From Candidatus Saccharimonadota bacterium (GTDB lineage Bacteria > Patescibacteriota > Saccharimonadia > Saccharimonadales > Saccharimonadaceae): 64,000 nt of DNA. The stretch lies in the NCBI GenBank assembly GCA_030445265.1, contig JAUCSC010000001.1, forward strand, positions 546,494 to 610,493, written 5' to 3'. Shown here piece by piece: positions 16,792 through 25,502 of this stretch (its first letter is position 1; each line of letters begins with the position of its first letter). The notes under the pieces were generated by a model. It saw only the letters and a list, made by a program, of their open reading frames with translations. It was not told where the DNA came from and did not search any database. The position numbers and the translations under genes were made by a program.

Positions 16792-16831
16792 AAAAATACC
16801 ACCCGGCCGTAACGGCCGCGTGGTATTTTTT
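16792..16831. terminator. Bidirectional intrinsic terminator
   Basis: ATACCAC and GGCCG arms pair with CGGCC and GTGGTAT around a 3-base loop, with A-rich sequence on the left and six T on the right, so it can work on both strands. On the minus strand it ends the helicase-glycosidase-membrane protein unit and insulates mraZ. Confidence 0.85.
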
Positions 16832-16847
16832 GCTATGGCCTGACTAT

Positions 16848-17078
16848 TTATTGACCAAAGAGGAACGAAGCGACTTGCGAGTCGTAGGTTCGAGTGATCT
16901 GCAGGATGAGCCAACCGATCAGGATAAAAAGGTTAAAGGCGACTGAAACGACAAGGACTGCGACCTTGAAATCATGCCACACGGCGCCTTCGGCGACCAG
17001 TCCGCCCCGTCCTGTCTTCAGACGAGATACTGGTTTTTTTGCTGGTGTTTTCGTGCTGTTTGCTTTTTTCTGTACCAT
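16848..17078 (-). CDS. Small membrane protein of unknown function
   Basis: A 76-residue protein with a lysine-rich N-terminus (KKANSTKTPAKKPVSRLK), a linker and one membrane helix near residues 40-62 (VAVLVVSVAFNLFILIGWLIL). No family recognised. It follows the GH1 gene by 52 bases and is followed at once by a strong terminator, so it is the last gene of that unit. The basic N-terminus should face the cytoplasm. Confidence 0.75.
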   Translation of the reverse strand: MVQKKANSTKTPAKKPVSRLKTGRGGLVAEGAVWHDFKVAVLVVSVAFNLFILIGWLILQITRTYDSQVASFLFGQ

Positions 17079-17130
17079 GGCTCCACTTTATCATATTGCT
17101 TATTCTTTGTCAGGTAGCCTCGCCCCGAAC

Positions 17131-18402
17131 CTACTTCAAGCCTCTTGCTCGTCGTATCACCGATCCAAACCACCGAGCACTAGGCCGTAATTGCCGGTCG
17201 CCCGTCTCATAGTCCATACTCACCAGTCCGAACCGCGGCCATTTACCGTACGCCCATTCAAAGTTATCGAGCAGGCTCCAGTGCAAATAGCCTCGTAGAT
17301 CCACGCCTTTTTCAATTGCCCTATTCATGGCCGTTACCGTTTCATGTATCCACCATTGTCGCTCGTCGTCATCGCCGTCAGCGAGTCCATTCTCGGTGAT
17401 AAGTATCGGCTTTTGGTATAAGCCGTACAGTCGCACCAGCGCCTGCTCAATCAGCTCCGGCTCCATTTCCCACTCGACGTCACTCACCTTTTCTCCTGGG
17501 TTAGCGATCATCAGTCCTTTCATACGCTGGGTTTGGTAGAAGTTGATACCCAGATAGTCGGAGGTGTTCACTACCTTGCGAAGCACATAATCATCTTGGA
17601 GATAGCGCATGACTTTTACGCCGAGTTGACTGAGCTTGCTGCCATCATCCTGATAAAAATAATTAGAGTTCTTAGCGATGGAGACTTGATGGCCAGCATT
17701 CAAGCCGTGAATGGCATCAGCGACGTCGTTGTGTGCCTTCAGCTGGTTATTGAGCACACGAAACCACTGATAATAATTGCGCTTGCCTGGTGGCCAATTG
17801 CCGAGCGCATAGCTTTCGAAGGCATAGACCTCTGGCTCATTGATTGTGATGATATAGCGCACTTTTTCACCCAGTGCTTTAACTATTTTTTCGCTAAATC
17901 TTGTAAAATATGGAATGTTTGCGCTACTCTCGAAACCGCCCTTGGCTGCAAACCACTTTGGTAACGTAAAGTGCAGCAGCGTCATGACCGGTTCGATGTT
18001 ACGAGTACGCAGTTCATCGATATACGCCCCATAGTGTTTGACGGCTTCGTCGTCCCACTCGCCTTCTTCTGGCTCAATACGCGACCACTCGAGGCTAAAA
18101 CGATACGCATTCATATTCATTGACTCGAGAAAATCAAAGTCTTCGTTATAGCGATGATAGTGGTCTCCCAATGCACCCGAAATATAGTTGGCCGGATCTA
18201 CCGCCTGATCTTTGATGGCCGGCCACTGTCGGTATGTGCCAATTCGGCGCTCGGCGTTTACGGCACTTCTTGGGGCCACCTGCCGTTCCCAATCGGTCCA
18301 TTGATTATCCGTATGACCTTCTACTTGATGAGCCGCCGTCGCTGCTCCCCATAGAAAATCAGTCGGGTACTTATCGGTCTGAGGTGAAGGGCTATCGGTC
18401 AT
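17131..18402 (-). CDS. Glycoside hydrolase family 1 (beta-glucosidase-like)
   Basis: GH1 retaining glycosidase with a (beta/alpha)8 barrel. The N-terminus FLWGAATAAHQVEG, the acid/base Glu189 in TINEP, and the nucleophile Glu337 in ILITENG are all intact; MTLLHFTLPKWF and GYLHWSLLDNFEWAYG complete the family pattern. No signal peptide is seen, so it acts in the cytoplasm on imported beta-glycosides or glycolipid sugars. Length 423 is near normal. It lies 4 bases after the PIF1-like helicase gene, probably co-transcribed. Exact substrate cannot be read from sequence. Confidence 0.92.
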   Translation of the reverse strand: MTDSPSPQTDKYPTDFLWGAATAAHQVEGHTDNQWTDWERQVAPRSAVNAERRIGTYRQWPAIKDQAVDPANYISGALGDHYHRYNEDFDFLESMNMNAYRFSLEWSRIEPEEGEWDDEAVKHYGAYIDELRTRNIEPVMTLLHFTLPKWFAAKGGFESSANIPYFTRFSEKIVKALGEKVRYIITINEPEVYAFESYALGNWPPGKRNYYQWFRVLNNQLKAHNDVADAIHGLNAGHQVSIAKNSNYFYQDDGSKLSQLGVKVMRYLQDDYVLRKVVNTSDYLGINFYQTQRMKGLMIANPGEKVSDVEWEMEPELIEQALVRLYGLYQKPILITENGLADGDDDERQWWIHETVTAMNRAIEKGVDLRGYLHWSLLDNFEWAYGKWPRFGLVSMDYETGDRQLRPSARWFGSVIRRARGLK

Positions 18403-18406
18403 GTCG

Positions 18407-19924
18407 CTATTGTACTACGTCGGCGCCGAAGATTTTTTCCAGGCGCATTTTGATTGAGCCTTCGTGGCGCCCGAGTAGCCGACTAAGGTCCTTGAGGCCC
18501 GAGCCGTTCTGGAATTTCTCTTTCAAAAGCTCATCCTGCTCATCAGTCCATGGTCGATAAGCGTTCGGATGGACCTGCCGCATCTTTTCGATTTTCTCCG
18601 CCCAGCTGCCACCTTTTCGGGCGTCTTCTTTGATCTCGATCGCATGCGCTTTGCCGGAAGCAACAAGATGCTGAAAACGCTTGGCATCACGTGCCGTCTT
18701 CGTTCTGAGCTGTTCATCAATTGTACGAGCGTCCTGACTCATCTGTAAGGCCGTGCGGTTAATGCCACTCAGGAACAACGACTCGAGCCGCTTCACACGA
18801 CTGAGCGCCACGTAGCCCATCCCTTCGACGAATGCTTTCCGCAGGTCAATGCGCGCTGCATCAAGCGTCATACCCTGAGACTTATGGACCGTAATCGCCC
18901 AGGCGAGCCGGAGTGGAATCTGCGAGATACTCGCCCGCTTCTTGTCGCCGTCGCGAAGCTCCCAGGTATCAGGCATCATTGTCACCACTTTGCCATTTTG
19001 AAATTCGACGATCGGGAAATCGCTCCCTCGCTCAAACTCCATGACCGTACCAATACTACCGTTCACATACCGCCGGTCTGGACTATTCTTCACCGACATG
19101 ACCAGTGCGCCCTGCTTGAGAATAAGAGTCGACGGAGCGAGTACCGAACGCTGCAAATTTTCAACATAATTAGCACTCCCCGTCGTGGTCTGTGTATAGT
19201 GCAGCTCATCGCCCGGTAAGGTGGCCAGTCGTTTGGCATTGATGGTATCGACGTCCACATTAACGGTATGGAGCTCGGTAATATTCTCAGCATCCTCGGG
19301 CTCAACATTGACCCGCTCCAGGAGTATTTCAGCGTGATGGCGTCGGATATCGCCGTCACGAAGCGCCGTCAGAATATCCAGTAACGTGTCATCGTCTTGA
19401 CGATGCTGTTCGCTCAGATAACAAATAACCGGATCAAGCTCCTGCCAGACGTTACTATGTACGACAAAACCACCCGCCCGGCTGTCACCGCGGTTAATCG
19501 GTGGAAGCTGATAAAAATCACCACTCATGATGATCTGGATGCCCCCGAACGGCTCATCTTTTTTACGAACTAACCGGCAGGCTTCATCAATCATGTCCAG
19601 CCGATAGTCATGGAGCATGCTAATCTCGTCGATAATAAGCACGTCGGCGCTTTCAATGATTTCTTTTCGTCCTTTGGCGAGATGTTCAGCAAAGCCTTGT
19701 GGGACATAGTCGAGTACGCCGAGGCCACTCCAGGAGTGGATGGTCGTACCGCCGAGGTGTGTCGCCGCAAGGCCAGTCGTCGCGGTGACCGATACATGCT
19801 TGCCGTCACGCTTGGCAAGCTTAATAAATTGATTTAGGACATAGGTTTTGCCGGATCCTGCCGGACCGGTTAAAAGCACGCTCTCCCCCGCCAGCATGAT
19901 CTCGAGCGCAAGGGCTTGATTCAT
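18407..19924 (-). CDS. PIF1-like AAA ATPase/DNA helicase
   Basis: Superfamily 1B helicase of the PIF1/RecD-like group. Walker A is TGPAGSGKTYVL (residues 19-30), followed by SVTATTGLAATHLGGTTIHSW, the PIF1 signature region, and Walker B VLIIDEISML. A late LAWAITVHKSQGMTLD and GYVALSRVKRLESLFL are motifs V/VI. The last ~60 residues form a Myb/SANT-like helix bundle (PWTDEQDELLKEKFQNG). Known relatives unwind G-quadruplex and forked DNA. The ATG is 6 bases from a TATAAT (19931-19936), so the message is probably leaderless. Confidence 0.92.
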   Translation of the reverse strand: MNQALALEIMLAGESVLLTGPAGSGKTYVLNQFIKLAKRDGKHVSVTATTGLAATHLGGTTIHSWSGLGVLDYVPQGFAEHLAKGRKEIIESADVLIIDEISMLHDYRLDMIDEACRLVRKKDEPFGGIQIIMSGDFYQLPPINRGDSRAGGFVVHSNVWQELDPVICYLSEQHRQDDDTLLDILTALRDGDIRRHHAEILLERVNVEPEDAENITELHTVNVDVDTINAKRLATLPGDELHYTQTTTGSANYVENLQRSVLAPSTLILKQGALVMSVKNSPDRRYVNGSIGTVMEFERGSDFPIVEFQNGKVVTMMPDTWELRDGDKKRASISQIPLRLAWAITVHKSQGMTLDAARIDLRKAFVEGMGYVALSRVKRLESLFLSGINRTALQMSQDARTIDEQLRTKTARDAKRFQHLVASGKAHAIEIKEDARKGGSWAEKIEKMRQVHPNAYRPWTDEQDELLKEKFQNGSGLKDLSRLLGRHEGSIKMRLEKIFGADVVQ

Positions 19925-19957
19925 ATATTCATTATACCGTACCTTCCTAAAATGAAG

Positions 19958-19987
19958 AGAGCCCGCACCAATGAAGGAGCGGGCTCT
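19958..19987. terminator. Intrinsic terminator
   Basis: AGAGCCCGC (19958-19966) pairs with GCGGGCTCT (19979-19987), 9 base pairs with a 12-base loop. It lies just downstream of the minus-strand gene ending at 20011; the T-run on either side is weak. Confidence 0.6.
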
Positions 19988-20010
19988 TTACTTCATCGGT
20001 GCAGGCTGAT

Positions 20011-20424
20011 CTAGAACGCGTAGACGGGCTGTATGCCGACGTGGATGATGAGTTCCGGTGCCAATCGCTTGAATTGGCGCGCGAACTTCATCACGTCAAT
20101 CTCACCGATCAGCGACCAGAAGGTCACCAGATACCGACCACGTTCGAGCTTCTCCGGGCCGCTGTACTCCATCCAGCCCTGTCCGTAGAAGAACTCCGAG
20201 ATCTTCTCGTCGATTAGCGTCGGCAGCTCATTGGTGCTGACCACGAGCTCGAACTCGTCACTTCGCTCAGAAGGTGTCGCGACAAGCGCTGACAGCGGGA
20301 TCGAAATTGCTTCGGTCCTGACTGTCATGCTTGTGCCATCCACGAGCTCAATCGGCTCGGTCACCTCCCCTGGCAACAGTAGTGCCGTGGAATCAGGTCG
20401 AACAGTTTGTGTCTCGATGGACAT
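20011..20424 (-). CDS. Conserved-looking protein of unknown function
   Basis: A 137-residue soluble protein with no recognised domain. It is rich in beta-type stretches and has the aromatic motif EFFYGQGWMEYSGPEKLERG around residue 85-100. ATG 20424 was chosen because AGGAAG lies 8 bases upstream; an in-frame GTG three codons earlier overlaps that site. GC-rich like the surrounding genome. It is followed by a terminator and appears to be its own unit. Confidence 0.7.
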   Translation of the reverse strand: MSIETQTVRPDSTALLLPGEVTEPIELVDGTSMTVRTEAISIPLSALVATPSERSDEFELVVSTNELPTLIDEKISEFFYGQGWMEYSGPEKLERGRYLVTFWSLIGEIDVMKFARQFKRLAPELIIHVGIQPVYAF

Positions 20425-20517
20425 ATGTATCACTTCCTAATGTGTCTGGGCTTTCGCCGCGTTCTCTATCTATTAAACCATCTTCTAGGGGGTAACCTCA
20501 ACCCCGTAATCAATTCT

Positions 20518-21096
20518 TCACTTGTTAGGTGGGTACAATAAATTGACGCCATTGAAGTGATCTGTCATATCTGCAATCAAATTTTCGCATTCTTCCATAG
20601 TTACTGCGGCCATTTGAGCTTCTGCAAACCATAGTGATAGCTCTAAATCGCTGATGCTGAAGTTATCTATTTCATCAGCGAGGGTATCTCGTGATTTTAA
20701 TGCACCGAAGCCTAAAGTCTTAACATATCGTTGAGAGTTTAACGTCCGCAGTCGATTCCATTCAAATTTATAAATGCTTCGTACTCCTCGTTTGTCGACA
20801 AAAAATGTGTCAAATACAGTCATATTCCACTGACTTTGCTGCCCACTATCAACATATCGTGTTGCCTTTACTATCGCGGACATGACGTGCCTAGCATCAA
20901 ACACGCCGTCATCGCGCGGCAGGTCGTCCGTAAGATCGACGTCCTCAACAAAGCCTCGGGACCGGCTACTCCATTGTGACTGTCTCAGTTTTTTACGCTC
21001 GGCTGCTGCACTCGTGCTCATAGTCATAAGCTTATGTAACTGCTCAGGGGAAGGTGGATTATCAGTGATTATTCGTTCTGTATCTCGTGGGCTCAT
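20518..21096 (-). CDS. Protein of unknown function
   Basis: A 192-residue soluble protein, charged at the N-terminus (SAAAERKKLRQSQWSSRSRG) with a more folded middle (ARHVMSAIVKATRYVDSGQQ, then FFVDKRGVRSIYKFEWNRL) and an acidic helical C-terminus. No family recognised; no signal peptide or membrane segment. It lies 62 bases downstream of the KwaB-like gene and may share its transcript. Confidence 0.65.
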   Translation of the reverse strand: MSPRDTERIITDNPPSPEQLHKLMTMSTSAAAERKKLRQSQWSSRSRGFVEDVDLTDDLPRDDGVFDARHVMSAIVKATRYVDSGQQSQWNMTVFDTFFVDKRGVRSIYKFEWNRLRTLNSQRYVKTLGFGALKSRDTLADEIDNFSISDLELSLWFAEAQMAAVTMEECENLIADMTDHFNGVNLLYPPNK

Positions 21097-21158
21097 AAGA
21101 AAATACGCTTGTTAATTATTCAAGCGTACTCCTCTGATTATGCTCAGTCAACGATATA

Positions 21159-22139
21159 TTAGCCTCTCGGCGGTTCACCATCGGCTTCATCAAGTAATTT
21201 TTTACTCTTGATCTCATACCGCCGCCCAGTGATTTCGCTGGTAATATAGTCTTCATTGATTAGGCTGACGAACATATCTAAATCGTTGCCATCCATGATG
21301 ATGATTGCACCGGCATCATCGGTCATCAGCTCAAGCTGCATCGTATCAGCATAATCAATCGCCTGCTCCTGAGTTATGCTGCCGATCTCAAGCTTCTGGA
21401 GCTTACTGACGATCTTTTTTCGTTCCCGGACGAGTGCCTGCAGATCAGTGCCGTCTGGAAAACTAAGCTTATACTGCTTCAGCAGTTCTTCGACCTTTTG
21501 ATCAGCTAGAAGCTGTTTTTTATACTCATAATTAAACAACCGCTCAAACTTCGTTTGATTAAAGATAAAGATGTCTTTGCCGTAAATCAGCACTTGATTG
21601 TCGGTCGGCACTTTAAAGCCAACTTCGGCCTGGAACATAGCAAATGATCCACCCCGTAGCTCCCAAGAGGTCGCGCCTTGCAGAACATTTCCTTGATTGA
21701 CCTGTTTAATGACGTAGAACGTCTTCGACTTATCATCCTTATAGGTAAACTGGGCAACGATGCCCTTGATACGTTTAAACTCATGCTCTGTCTCGTCAAA
21801 CTCCAGCATGTCATGGCGTTCGTGCTCGATAAGGTGAATTAACGTTTCCGCTCGACCGACTTTCTCTAGTTCGGTTCGTTGGATGGTGTTTTCTTCTTTC
21901 TCGGCCAGCTCATAATCATGAACGCTGAGGCCTGTCCCCGCTCCAACGGTGACGTCGCTGATAAGGTCGTAGAGGAATAGCGGCTTCAGCTGGGTATTAA
22001 GCTCAGTCGCAAAACGCGTCGAGTACGGCGTGTAATTTTTATTAAAAACGTATAGCTCAACATCGAGCTCTTTTTTGATACCATCGGTAAGATTTGCCCA
22101 CTGAAAAATATCAGCAGGTTCTTGTTTATTTTCTTCCAT
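21159..22139 (-). CDS. DUF4868/KwaB-like protein
   Basis: Resembles the DUF4868 family, which includes KwaB of the Kiwa anti-phage system. The family-like features are a middle RIKGIVAQFTYKDDKSKTFYV strand pair read in two parts, then VLIYGKDIFIFNQTKFERLFNYE, the characteristic hydrophobic strand followed by IFN and LE/F residues near 205-230. Length 326 is normal. KwaB acts with the membrane protein KwaA and binds DNA in known systems; no KwaA-like membrane protein is adjacent, so a complete Kiwa system is not supported. Neighbours are unknown soluble proteins. Confidence 0.6.
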   Translation of the reverse strand: MEENKQEPADIFQWANLTDGIKKELDVELYVFNKNYTPYSTRFATELNTQLKPLFLYDLISDVTVGAGTGLSVHDYELAEKEENTIQRTELEKVGRAETLIHLIEHERHDMLEFDETEHEFKRIKGIVAQFTYKDDKSKTFYVIKQVNQGNVLQGATSWELRGGSFAMFQAEVGFKVPTDNQVLIYGKDIFIFNQTKFERLFNYEYKKQLLADQKVEELLKQYKLSFPDGTDLQALVRERKKIVSKLQKLEIGSITQEQAIDYADTMQLELMTDDAGAIIIMDGNDLDMFVSLINEDYITSEITGRRYEIKSKKLLDEADGEPPRG

Positions 22140-22201
22140 TAAAATTCTTTCGTTTAACTAACAACTCGGTCTATTGTAACCGTCAAAAAAACGCTTTGCA
22201 A

Positions 22202-22513
22202 CTAAGAAGTCAGCGACGCACCGGTAAAAATATGGCGGAGTATTTTAATAGGGCCCGTTCGTGTCTTTACCTGGTTAATCGGTTGCGTTGGCGTATCGAT
22301 TAGTTCAAGAAGATGTGCCCGATACGTCGCTTGCTCACCGAGAATACGCGCATCTTTTTTGCGGTCCTCTTCTAATTGTTCCCGACGTATCTGTTCAAGT
22401 AGCCCGTCGTATTCGGGGTCGATTGTATTAAATTGTTCTGCGCTTAGCCAAGATCCGAGCCGGGGCGAAGGAGGCTCTCCATCGTCGCTGCTCATAAATT
22501 CTGATGTACTCAT
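22202..22513 (-). CDS. Small protein of unknown function
   Basis: A 103-residue acidic-to-neutral protein with a central charged helix (YDGLLEQIRREQLEEDRKKD) likely to form a coiled coil. Nothing marks a family. It sits between the KwaB-like gene and RNase HI, with 62 and 21 bases of spacing. Start MSTSEF at 22513; a second possible start is the internal ATG seven codons in. Confidence 0.55.
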   Translation of the reverse strand: MSTSEFMSSDDGEPPSPRLGSWLSAEQFNTIDPEYDGLLEQIRREQLEEDRKKDARILGEQATYRAHLLELIDTPTQPINQVKTRTGPIKILRHIFTGASLTS

Positions 22514-22534
22514 ATAGTGACTACTATCGTAACA

Positions 22535-22975
22535 CTAGTCAGCCGTGTTGTCAATATAACCTTCGAGCCGCTGTTGCCGGGCTTTATTGGCCCATTCATC
22601 GGCCATTTCATTGCCTTCATCACCTTCGTGACCACGAACCCACGTCAAGATCGCCCCGGAGTCTTTATAGAGGCCATACGCCTCTTGTACGAGGTCGATA
22701 TTCTTGATCTCGCCGCCTTTTTTCTTCCAGCCCTTCGCCGCCCAGCCTGGCGCCCACTTAGTAATGACATTGATCCAAAATTCACTATCAGTAAAAATCT
22801 CGCAGTCGTGACCACGGGAATCCCGCAGGGCTGCGATAAGCGCACAGCCTTCCATGCGAATATTGGTTGAATTAAGTTCATGCCCGACGATGTGCGGTTT
22901 CATGTCTTTAATCACCGAAAAGCCGCCGGGGCCGGGGTTTGGGCTACAGCTCCCGTCAGTATAGTAAACGATCAT
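22535..22975 (-). CDS. rnhA: Ribonuclease HI
   Basis: Cleaves the RNA strand of RNA-DNA hybrids, as in R-loops and Okazaki primers. The metal-binding residues are visible: Asp7 (YTDGSCSPNPGPGG), Glu42 (MEGCALIAAL), Asp63 (FTDSEFWIN) and Asp126 (GNEMAD), with the flap His116 in WVRGHEGDEGNE. Length 146 is standard. A tryptophan/lysine-rich handle region (KWAPGWAAKGWKKKGG) for hybrid binding is present. It begins one base after the DUF427 gene stop region. Confidence 0.95.
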   Translation of the reverse strand: MIVYYTDGSCSPNPGPGGFSVIKDMKPHIVGHELNSTNIRMEGCALIAALRDSRGHDCEIFTDSEFWINVITKWAPGWAAKGWKKKGGEIKNIDLVQEAYGLYKDSGAILTWVRGHEGDEGNEMADEWANKARQQRLEGYIDNTAD

Positions 22976-22976
22976 G

Positions 22977-23279
22977 TTATTCTGTTACCGTAATACCGTT
23001 CCAAAACGCGACGTAATTGGCAAAATCCTTCTTCACTCGTTCGACGGAACCTTCTTTAGGCTCAGGATAATACCAGGCCCCAAATTCATTAAGGACGCCT
23101 ATGACTTCAACGTCGTAATAACTCGCTTCACCTTTCCAGACACATGTCGTGTGGTGCGGGCTCTCTTTAAAGAACTCCCAGTTTATATACTTCGGTGGAA
23201 AATACCAGTTACCTTCAATTCGTATAAGATCTTCGGTCGGCCCCTCGGCGAGAATCTCATTGTTCCAGATTGCTTTCAT
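22977..23279 (-). CDS. DUF427 domain protein
   Basis: A 100-residue beta-rich protein matching DUF427 (NTP_transf_9): VIWNNEILAEG-type start, IEGNWYFPPKYINWEFF, then HTTCVWKGEASYYDV, which is the family hallmark. Its function is unknown in the literature I can recall. TATAAT lies 6 bases before the ATG (23286-23291, minus strand, with extended TG), predicting a leaderless message that continues into rnhA. Confidence 0.88.
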   Translation of the reverse strand: MKAIWNNEILAEGPTEDLIRIEGNWYFPPKYINWEFFKESPHHTTCVWKGEASYYDVEVIGVLNEFGAWYYPEPKEGSVERVKKDFANYVAFWNGITVTE

Positions 23280-23356
23280 ATATGTATTATATCAATATCC
23301 AACCGTGCTTGCACCGTCGTATATGTAAAGACTTCGAGAAGATGTCGTCCTTCCCC

Positions 23357-24649
23357 CTAGACTTCACTTACTGGCGTGCGTGTTTGCTCTGTCGTATCGC
23401 GGTGACGGATAGTCACCGTATCATCTTCGAGTGTTTGAAAGTCGACGACCACGCAGTAAGGTGTCCCGATTTCATCCTGGCGTCGATAGCGTTTACCGAT
23501 ATTGCCGTTATCATCCCACATGACCGCGCCGTACTTTTTCTTCAAGGCTTCGTAGACGGTCCGAGCTTTTTCAACCAGTTCAGGTTTGTTGCGGACCAGT
23601 GGCGAGACAGCATAGCGAACCGGCGCGAGGTGCTCTGGCAACTTCAAGTAGACCCGCTTCTCGCCATTTATTTCATCTTCGGTATAGGCGCTGGATAGAA
23701 CGGCCATCAAGGCTCGCTCGACACCAAAACTTGGCTCGATCACATGCGGGACAAATTTACGATTTGTACCCTTGATGGTATAGTCCATATTTTTGCCAGC
23801 TACGCGCTGGATATTCTGCAAGTCGAAATCTGTTCGGTACGCGAGGCCCAGTAGCTCTTCGCGGCCAATCGGAAAATCAAATTCAAAATCAATCGTCCGC
23901 TTTGAGTAATGCGCCCGGTCACTTTCTGACACTTCTAGTTCGTGGACATGGTCGTCTGGGAGCCCGAGCGCCTGAGTCCATCGCCATACTTGTTGGCGCC
24001 AATGCTCAAATGACTCTTCCCACTTCTCAGGATCGACAAAGTATTCGATTTCCATTTGCTCAAATTCGCGAGAACGAAAGATAAAATCACGCGGACTGAT
24101 TTCGTTACGAAAAGCCTTCCCCTGCTGTGCGAGGCCGAACGGTAGATCTGGATAAAAGCTATCGAGAATATTCTTATAGTTAGTGAAGATTCCCTGGGCT
24201 GTTTCTGGCCGCAGATAGCTGATACTCGATTCGTCGTCAACTGGACCGACATTGGTTTTGAACATCATATTGAATTGCCGCGCTTCTCCGAATGTTCCTT
24301 CTTTACCACAGACGGGGCACTTATTTGGATCGTCAAGTTTATCGGCACGGAGACGTGCATGACAGTGAGAGCACTCGACGAGTGGATCAGTAAACGTGTC
24401 GACGTGTCCGCTCGCCTGCCAGACTTTCTGGTTCATGAGTATCGCCGCATCCACGCCGTACATATCGTCACGCTCTTCGACAAATATTCTCCACCACAGC
24501 TGAATGATATTACGCTTGAGTGTCACCCCGAGAGGACCGTAGTCCCATGTACCGGATAACCCGCCATAAATATCGCTTCCTTGATATATAAACCCCCGAC
24601 GTTTGGCAAGGCTGACAATACTTTCCATTTTTTGCGTAGAATTATCCAT
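23357..24649 (-). CDS. glyS: Glycyl-tRNA synthetase, single-subunit class II
   Basis: Charges tRNA-Gly. It is the alpha2-type enzyme, not the bacterial alpha/beta tetramer. KRRGFIYQGSDIYGGLSGTWDYGPLG is the N-terminal motif (seen in parts), CSHCHARL...CPVCGKEG is a CxxC zinc pair, and RPETAQGIFTNYKN is motif 2-like; YVIEPSFGVERALMAVL corresponds to motif 3. Length 430 is short but keeps the anticodon-binding C-terminus (APVRYAVSPLVRNKPEL). A -10 box with extended TGC lies 11 bases upstream of the ATG; the gene is divergent from the TPR-like gene. Confidence 0.95.
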   Translation of the reverse strand: MDNSTQKMESIVSLAKRRGFIYQGSDIYGGLSGTWDYGPLGVTLKRNIIQLWWRIFVEERDDMYGVDAAILMNQKVWQASGHVDTFTDPLVECSHCHARLRADKLDDPNKCPVCGKEGTFGEARQFNMMFKTNVGPVDDESSISYLRPETAQGIFTNYKNILDSFYPDLPFGLAQQGKAFRNEISPRDFIFRSREFEQMEIEYFVDPEKWEESFEHWRQQVWRWTQALGLPDDHVHELEVSESDRAHYSKRTIDFEFDFPIGREELLGLAYRTDFDLQNIQRVAGKNMDYTIKGTNRKFVPHVIEPSFGVERALMAVLSSAYTEDEINGEKRVYLKLPEHLAPVRYAVSPLVRNKPELVEKARTVYEALKKKYGAVMWDDNGNIGKRYRRQDEIGTPYCVVVDFQTLEDDTVTIRHRDTTEQTRTPVSEV

Positions 24650-24689
24650 AACTAGGCGTTATTATAGCATACGCCCTCTAGCTGATGCA

Positions 24690-24717
24690 TTGACTTTTTG
24701 GTTAAATTTGGTATAAT
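24690..24717 (+). promoter_or_regulatory. Promoter of the TPR-like gene
   Basis: TTGACT at 24690-24695 and TATAAT at 24712-24717 with a 16-base spacer form a strong sigma-70 promoter directed right, overlapping the divergent glyS control region. Confidence 0.75.
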
Positions 24718-24758
24718 ATTCTTTGTTCTTTCCCAATCCATCCAACCATTGGAGTCAC

Positions 24759-25442
24759 ATGCCCGACCACTTATTCGGCTCAGTAATGAGCGATGGCCAC
24801 AGAGCCCTCGACGCCCAGCAAGACGTCCAGGCCGCCTACTGGTTTCGTCGGGCTGCGGAGTACGCCTCAGTCAACGAGCAGCGCAGTCAGGCTCGGCAGA
24901 TGGCTGGTGTCGCCCTGCGCAAGCTGGGTGATTTCGCTGCCGCTGCTGATGAGCTGGAGACCGCGATCTCGTACGAAGCCATCAGTGACCTTCAACTCGG
25001 CAAAGCCTGTCGTGATTTGGCCATGATCTACATCGACATGGCCAAGGCGACAACGAACCTGTCCGAACAGTCCAAACTGCTCGATAAGGCCCGTGTACTT
25101 CTGCTACAAAGTCGCGAGAAACTCAAACGAAGCGGTGACATGGTCGAGCTGGGTATGACGACAAGCTTCCTCGGACGGCTGGTCGTTACCAAGTACCCGC
25201 TCAACACCATGACCGCTGCATTCTGGATGCGCATGGCGATTCCATACGTCCGGTCGAACAAGGTCTACGCCCTCAACAACGTGCTGACGCTCATGGCGTT
25301 GACGCGTCGTTTGTTCTGGCAGTATCTCCCCTACGCCCTGTGGTTGGGTCTCAGGTACCCTGAGAACCACGGGCGCCTGAGGAGTCTCGCGGCCAAGAAA
25401 GCCGACGGCTTCATCAACCTGCGAGGCCTATCGAAAGGATGA
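24759..25442 (+). CDS. TPR-like helical repeat protein
   Basis: A 227-residue soluble protein made of amphipathic helices in TPR style, such as AAYWFRRAAEYASVNEQRSQ, LRKLGDFAAAADELETAISY and LGKACRDLAMIYIDMAKATT. TPR proteins are usually scaffolds for protein interaction; the partner is unknown. ATG 24759 was chosen for its GGAG five bases upstream. It stands alone on the plus strand with its own promoter and a strong hairpin terminator. Confidence 0.75.
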   Translation: MPDHLFGSVMSDGHRALDAQQDVQAAYWFRRAAEYASVNEQRSQARQMAGVALRKLGDFAAAADELETAISYEAISDLQLGKACRDLAMIYIDMAKATTNLSEQSKLLDKARVLLLQSREKLKRSGDMVELGMTTSFLGRLVVTKYPLNTMTAAFWMRMAIPYVRSNKVYALNNVLTLMALTRRLFWQYLPYALWLGLRYPENHGRLRSLAAKKADGFINLRGLSKG

Positions 25443-25455
25443 CGGTGAGAGAACC

Positions 25456-25484
25456 AGCCCCATGGCACCTAGTGCCATGGGGCT
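25456..25484. terminator. Strong hairpin between converging genes
   Basis: AGCCCCATGGCAC pairs with GTGCCATGGGGCT, 13 base pairs with a 3-base loop, followed by TTTCTC on the plus strand. It separates the TPR-like gene from the converging recO unit. Confidence 0.75.
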
Positions 25485-25502
25485 TTCTCATACCAATTTG
25501 AT

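Noticed and set aside
16690-16914. Minus-strand 74-codon frame overlapping the terminator and mra box
   Set aside because: It covers the terminator, DnaA boxes and MraZ operator and is out of frame with the better-supported 16848-17078 gene.
21159-22139. Complete Kiwa defence system
   Set aside because: Only a KwaB-like protein is present; no KwaA-like membrane protein next to it.
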